From contig CM029650.1 in NCBI GenBank assembly GCA_017311315.1, positions 16,469,118-16,533,117 on the forward strand: a stretch of DNA of 64,000 nt, written 5' to 3'. The notes under the pieces are model-generated. The model searched no databases. It had not been told where the DNA came from and saw only the letters and a program-made list of their open reading frames with translations. Below, one piece after another: positions 58,366 through 64,000 of this stretch; positions within the stretch are counted from its first letter, which is position 1; each line of letters starts with the position of its first letter. The position numbers and the translations under genes are program-made. The stretch comes from Dendrocalamus latiflorus (Eukaryota > Streptophyta > Magnoliopsida > Poales > Poaceae).

Positions 58366-59145
58366 GAAACTGCCTCCGTATTGCGCCTTCAATGGTGGAA
58401 TTAAGTGGACATACTCCAGTTTTGCTGAACTATATTCCTATACTGTTGCTGAAATACTTGTACACCTCTCGCCTTTGGGGCCTATTGAGCACTTCAACTA
58501 ATAACTCCGCCATGAGCTGTCCACCTAACATAAACAAATCAAAAGAGGTATGTAAGAAAGATGCATATTTCCAATAACAAAAGTGAACCACAATTAGTAG
58601 GACTGTGGAACTAACATAATTTGGTGGCATGTAGTCACGGAGGATAGGAAGAGAAGTATACTACAATTAATTGCCAAAGAAGTATGCTGGTCGGTATACT
58701 TTTTTGTTCTAGTTAAATATACCAATTTTCCTAAAGGTAGATGTAAGTAACAGCTTGGTTCAAAGCACAATTACCAATTTAAAACCGAGTTTTATCAAGA
58801 AGAGTATAATCTATTTATGAAAGTATTGCCTGTTACAGAGATATCTATACAAACAAAAAAAATGAAGCAGCCATCCCTTTCCATAGACAAAGCTACATTC
58901 AGAGAACAAGATTGGTGGTAGTTTAGTGCTAACTCCATTGGGTATACTAGCAACAGAAAAAGTAGTGTGACAACTGACTAAATAATGATATAGTTGAATA
59001 GTAACTGACAAACAAAAGGGGTGTACTAACAAACCAAAAGGGAGTATATTTCCCCACCTTCATCAGGCCATGCCTCATCAAAGCGATGCTACTTCTAATT
59101 AGAGCTTCTAGCAAGGTACAAACTGAAAAATGAAGCAGCCATTAA
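58366..59145. other. Spacer with one exon-like stretch
   Basis: On the minus strand an acceptor-like GGTGGACAG near 58515 precedes a short open stretch (LMAELLVEVLNRPQRREVYK) to about 58430. No family was recognised. The rest is AT-rich without support for a gene. Confidence 0.3.
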
Positions 59146-59374
59146 GGCCCGTTTGGCAGAGCTCTAGCTCTAGGAAATCTGTAAATTTCCTAGAGCTGGT
59201 CATCTGTAGCTCTAGAAAATCCTGGATCTAGAGTTGCAGGCATGTTAAGTGCATTTACATGACTCATTTCATTTATATTATATATTAAATAAAAATATTT
59301 AAATCACTTTAATTTAGTCAACAAACTACAGATCCAGCATAGATCTCAGAGTTAGAGCTGTGCCAAACGGGGCC
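59146..59374. mobile_element. hAT-like MITE
   Basis: About 229 bp with inverted ends GGCCCGTTTGGCAGAGCTC and, reverse-complemented from the right, GGCCCCGTTTGGCACAGCTC. These ends are typical of abundant grass hAT-type MITEs. A clear 8 bp duplication was not seen. Confidence 0.75.
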
Positions 59375-60535
59375 TAAATTCCAAAAAGACACAGAGTATA
59401 TCTGAACAAGCTTGGTTCTACACTACTTCTACGTGATAAGTGTACCCTTTTCTCACTGAGTAAGATTTAGCACATTTGATTCTATTTTATAGGTATACGC
59501 TATTCTCTTACATCATATACCCTTTACCTAAAGAGAAATGTCCAAAAGAAAATTGAAGCAATAATTCCAGGAAGTATAATACTATCCATTACCATTTTAA
59601 AGGAATCTCATGTATTTATACATGTCATCCAAAAGGGAAAAAATAACCATTGACTAGTTGCTGGGTGTTTCCTTTACAATGGTTTAAAAGTGGACGAGAT
59701 TGACAAAAAAGAAATTTTGCTGCGTAACTATATGGAAGGCCAAATATTGTCCCTGGTGCCAAATAATCCACCGTTTTAATTTTTTGTTTCATTCATCTAC
59801 TTTGCTAAGGAAGCTTAGCCATCAATGATCAAATCACTAAAGAAATACAAAACTAGACCATTACTGCTATTGTTTGCTTCAGCGAACCAATCTCATCGTG
59901 TTTACAAATCAAAACTGCATGTATTTCTTGGTCAAACCATCAAATCTATCCCAGAAAACTGCATTATTGGTGCCATCTCTATCTTGAAACATCCAAATTT
60001 GATCCCAAGAAGGCGAGCAAACTACAATAGATCAAAGATCGGGCCTTTCTTGATGCCAGAACTACAACGATGCGCACAAATGGGAAGCAAGACTACAGAA
60101 TTATTAGCTATTACCATGCCGGGGAACTTGTGGACTCTCTTTCCACATACTCTAACACCTGCTTCTCCCCCTCGACGTCCACCTGCATCTCATCTGCAAT
60201 CGCAGAAAAGAAAGAAAGCAGCCATTAGGAGCACGCGGTGGGCAGCGGAAGGGATGGGAGGCGAGGAAAAATGGTTGCTTCACTGGGTTTACCTCCATGG
60301 GTGGACACGTGTTCTTGGGCAGCTTCAGAACTCGTTGGCGAAGCTCCTTTTTGGCCGCTACCGTTGTTTGCTCATGGCAGACCAATGTGAGGAGACACGA
60401 GAAGATAGTCGACGCCGCCGGTAGATGTGAGACGGTATGGACAACACCGTCGCCGACGCCAGGAGGGAGCCGTCGCCGCCTCGTGCAGGAGCCGTCGCTG
60501 CCACTGTCGCCTGGTTCCTGGAAGCAGCGGTCACC
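59375..60535 (-). other. Spacer with possible remnant exons on the minus strand
   Basis: At 60424-60293 a minus-strand stretch reads CHEQTTVAAKKELRQRVLK and ends at a good donor (GAG|GTAAAC). At 60193 a strong acceptor (TTTCTTTTCTGCGATTGCAG) opens a second stretch containing MQVDVEGEKQVLEYVERE that ends near 60118 at ATG|GTAATAG. The two do not join in a single reading phase as they stand. They could be exons of a broken or captured gene. I do not recognise the family. Confidence 0.3.
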
Positions 60536-61399
60536 TGTAACAGCGCAGCTATTTATTTTAAAATTTCAGTAAAATATTTTTTAAATAAATTTAATTTAAA
60601 ATAAAATAAAGTGTTATCTGATTTGTTGTATTTTAGAAATTTTATTTACTAGTTTTTTACTTTTAAAAGGCTTTTTTTAAAAAACTAGATTAAGTAAAAG
60701 ATGAAAATATTATCAAACAACAGGTATTTGAATTTCTATAAAAATTCTATTTCAAATTAATTATTTTAAAGCATTTGAGGGTTATCTAGATTTTCTATGA
60801 TTTTTGGATTTAAAAAATCAATTTCAAATGTAAAAATTATTTTTGTCAAAAAATAAAGACAACTTTAAGTTGGAAATATTTTTACTAAGTTTAAAATAGA
60901 TCCAGGAATTCATTTGAATTTTCTAGAACTTTTAGATTTTACTTGCCTATTTTCTAAAATTATTTGAATCTTCTGACTTTTATTTGAAAAGGAAATCAAT
61001 TAAAACACATCCCTTTTCTCGGGCTACCACGTGGCTGGCCCTGATTCCGTTCCCTCTGCCACCCGGCATCATGGCCACCACCGCCCTGTCTCTCTCTCTT
61101 TCCTCCTTCCCTCTCACTGCCATTGGGCCACCCCACCGTCTTCTACATCCCCCTTTCTCCTTCTCTTCCCTTCAACCGACCAGTGGGCCCTGTCATCTCT
61201 TCCCCTATCCTTCTTCTTTTCACACCCAGTCACCATTAACACCGATTAGGAGCTCGTGCCCGTGTTATCCGCTCGTTCTTCTTCCCATGCGAGTGCATTA
61301 CCATCTCTTTAAAAACCCACTAAAACCAAAGCATCGCGATGTGCTTATCCGCTTTAACTCTAGCGAGCCGCCCTAGCCTTTTCTCATCTCTCCTTGAGC

Positions 61400-61410
61400 T
61401 ATATAAAAGG
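61400..61410 (+). promoter_or_regulatory. TATA box of the right-edge LTR
   Basis: TATATAAAAGG is a near-perfect plant TATA box. Transcription would start at about 61430. A second, weaker TATAAAAG lies at about 61624, just before a (CT)n tract at 61647-61670. Confidence 0.6.
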
Positions 61411-61677
61411 AGCCTTTGGCACCTGGCACCGGTGCATCCCACGCCACTCCTATCTCTTCTCTTGAGCACCCGAGTGCCTCCTTGTCGTAAGTTCGCCGAG
61501 TGGTCTTTCCCCAGCTGGGCATCTTCGCCACCAAGAGCGCCATCACACCAGGAGTCGATCACCACCGCCGCCGCCTCCTCCACACCACCGACCACCTCCA
61601 TTCATCTTCAGCTTCTACAGAGGTATAAAAGAACCCTCAGCATATTCTCTCTCTCTCTCTCTCTCTCTCTTGCACCC

Positions 61678-62640
61678 TTTCGACCGCATTCGACTGCGGA
61701 CACTCTCGACTGCAACCACGCACTGTCACAGAAGCATCCTTCGACCACTCTGCTCGGCATACGGCCACTCTAGTCGGGTTACGACCACTATGGTTGGATA
61801 CGACCACTCTAGTCGGTTTTCGACCACTCTGGTTAAATGTGACCACTGCTGGTAGTCTTTTTGACCACATGAAGACCCACCCAATATAACTACTCCAACC
61901 ATGGTACAACCTCCAATATGTTTGACCACAGTAAAACTTTTCGACTATTGTTTTTCTGACTACTGCAAGCTTCCGACAACATATAGAATTCCAACCATGT
62001 TCGGACATCCGATCACAGCTGTTCGACCACTTCAGCTACCGACCACACATTAAACTCTACAAGCCTTCTGACCACCACCAAGTTTCGATCACCAAACATT
62101 CGACCACTTTGTAAGTATCAACCAGTTCATATAGCTTCAAGTACTGAGCGGTTGTTGAAGCTTCTGACCACTTTAAAATTCTAATTTCTGACTATAGCTA
62201 TTCGACCATCCAAACCCTATCGACCACATATAGCTTTTGACCGTTAAGCTTCTATCATTCATCTTTCGACTACTGTTGTTCTGACCACCCTCTTGCTTTC
62301 GACCATAGTTGTTTTTGACCATAAGCTAGTTCGACCGTAGTTATTTATGACCACAGGCGATTTTCGACCACGGTTGTTTTCGACCACACCAGCCGTTCGA
62401 CCACATCAATCCTTTCGACCACCTTTTCTAACCACACATATAATTCTATCTCAGCTGATCGACCACTTCAGTTACCGACTACTCTATAGAGCTTTTGACC
62501 ATCAACCACTCTGAAGAACTTCCATTCGTCTGACCAGTCTAAAGCTTCTCCAACCACTAAAACATTTTCGATCACTATTGCTTTTCCAACTACTGTAGCT
62601 TTCGACTATGGTAGCTTTCAACTACGGTGAAATTTCCCTT
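61678..62640. repeat. Degenerate short-period array of CGACCAC-type motifs
   Basis: Phrases such as TTCGACCACTCTGGTT, CGACCACTCTAGTCGG, TTCGACCACA and TCGACTATGGTAGC recur every 15-30 bases for almost 1 kb, several dozen in all. Motif order and spacing vary too much for a recent tandem repeat. It lies in the transcribed part of the LTR, downstream of the TATA box. Confidence 0.75.
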
Positions 62641-64000
62641 CCCTATGGATTCATACTTCCAGAAGACCGTATTTCTTCATCCTCACTCAAATTGGACCCG
62701 TTCAAATTTCTAAATTCTTCTAAAAACCTAAACTAGCCATTTCTAGACTCTTTTCGAATTTTCAAATTTTATTTGAATTTTGTTTTGTTTTTGCATTGGT
62801 TCTTCACATGTAGACTACGATGATTCTGGAGAGTTCAATTTCAATGATTCGCAACATCAAGACTTCGAGCAAGGCAAGTTACACCTTTGATCATATTGCT
62901 CCTAGTAATTCAAATTATTTATGTTGTTTTTAAATTATTATGCATGCGTACCTTTATTCAAAGCTAGTTTAAAATTGATTTAAATTCTAGTTACACCAAT
63001 TTCCTTTGTATATGGCCAAATTTGACATTGAACATCAACATGCTTTGTCACCTTAGATAAAACTCTAGTTAATACACTAGTATAGACCAGAGAAAGTTTG
63101 TATCAAATGTTTAGACCTGCTTAGACGTAATCATTATTTTGGGATAACTTTTTCACATAAAGTGATAAACTTTTCAAATGTACTCTTGACTTTGGTGAGT
63201 CAAGAAAGGTTACGATTATTTCAAAACAAAATATAAAATCTGATTTAGACTTAGACTAATGATTAGGTGGTGGGTGCTTGGTGGCATACATTGCTGTTCG
63301 GTGTCACAATGTTAATTATGAGGCACAAGGGGTGTGTGGTTTGAGTCTAAGTCAAGTTAAGGATCAGTCTATGAGCTACTGCTACAATGCCCTATCATAT
63401 TACCATAAGGCTGGTATGGGACAGTCTTGGCTGACTAATTTGCAAGTCCCAACCTGACTCTCGTTGTAGGTTGAAAGTGAGCATGGCGTAGGCCATAAGA
63501 AGTCTCACTTTGCTCAAGAGGGGGTCCTGTTGTGGTAGATTCCTTATTGGGGTGAAACCTTAGTATTAGCTTGGCCAGGTTGAGGGCTTTGCATTGTAAA
63601 GGCGTTGTCATGATCTCTTTGCCTCACACCAAAGGAAGTGTGCTTATTCAGTGACAATATGGGATGGTCATGTCTTGCGAGTAAAGCTGTACAACCTCTG
63701 CAAAGCATATATTCTATCCTAGATAGTCGTGCCCACGGTCATGGACAAGTTGAGTAATGTTTTTCATGGATTAGACTTTGTTTTTCAGAATGATTTATGA
63801 AAAGCTAATGAATGGATGGAAACCGTATGAGATCTTTTTGAGGAAACATGGACCAGCTGGCATACCTGTGGATAGGTTGGTGTTTGGTATGAGTCTGCAC
63901 TGATGATATTATTTTATTAAAATCATGTTTCTATCTATTGTATCAGATTCAGATTTTGAATCTACTTACAATATTTGCTTCAATTCTGCTTTTCGCTCAA

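Larger units (their letters stand above)
60536..64000 (+). mobile_element. Long LTR of a further retrotransposon, cut by the window edge
   Basis: A TGTAACAGCG start at 60536 is followed by an AT-rich stretch, then a TATA box about 865 bases in, a CT-rich leader and a long downstream part. The layout parallels the LARD LTR. A conserved block, GTACAACCTCTGCA then TCGTGCCCAC (63689-63745), matches the LARD LTR at 11697-11749 in reverse complement. No coding domain is reached. The 3' end of the LTR and any internal region lie beyond 64000. Start and orientation are inferred from these signals. Confidence 0.55.

Overview
This window looks like grass (Poaceae) nuclear heterochromatin, probably pericentromeric or another repeat-dense region. 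Nearly everything that can be named is a transposable element, many nested. The elements are typical plant types: a chromovirus resembling the CRM/CRR centromeric lineage, a Tat-lineage Ty3/gypsy element with an antisense ORF, a very-long-LTR element of LARD type, CACTA elements with TNP2 genes, and hAT-like MITEs. No intact host gene, tRNA, rRNA or CRISPR array was found. The species cannot be named from the sequence alone; rice or another grass is plausible.

Layout, left to right. (1) 1-1053: flank with a GC-rich exon-like stretch. (2) 1054-8765: CRM-like Ty3/gypsy element on the minus strand, LTRs about 918 bp, TSD ACGTT, gag-pol in one frame broken by six stops and two compensating frameshifts. 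(3) 8771-10963: flank with a candidate terminal-inverted-repeat element (8996-9556). (4) 10969-23576: non-autonomous element with 4.7/4.2 kb LTRs, TSD CTTTT, whose only sizeable internal ORF encodes a zinc-knuckle array. (5) 23582-27384: AT-rich unassigned DNA. (6) 27390-28983: solo LTR, TSD AGTGG. (7) 29983-30270: hAT-like MITE. (8) 31330-32018: ABCG transporter pseudogene fragment. (9) 32086-53000: CACTA element on the plus strand with a degraded TNP2 gene and a second gene (Transposase_24-like plus Ulp1/C48-like protease). Nested in it are an 11.9 kb Tat element on the minus strand (37120-49014, TSD GTGTG) and a 216 bp solo LTR of the same family in the opposite orientation (49122-49337, TSD GTTCC). 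(10) 54341-58362: a 4.0 kb related CACTA element on the minus strand, TSD TAA. (11) 58363-60535: unassigned DNA with a hAT-like MITE and faint exon-like pieces. (12) 60536-64000: start of another long-LTR element, running off the window.

LTR pairs compared by eye suggest an order of insertion: the CRM-like element is oldest (roughly 6% difference over the first 400 bp), the Tat element is intermediate (about seven substitutions in 245 bp), and the long-LTR element is youngest (about 20 differences in 4.2 kb plus one 484 bp deletion). The CACTA element must predate the Tat element it contains.

The most unusual structures are: the intron-containing antisense gene of the Tat element lying between two different minisatellites (about 24 x 67 bp and 10 x 57 bp); the zinc-knuckle ORF and duplicated polypurine tract of the long-LTR element; a block of CACTA terminal-type repeats placed inside the CACTA element just before a TATA box; and the degenerate CGACCAC array inside the right-edge LTR. 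None amounts to proof of a new system. They are structural variations on known transposon families.
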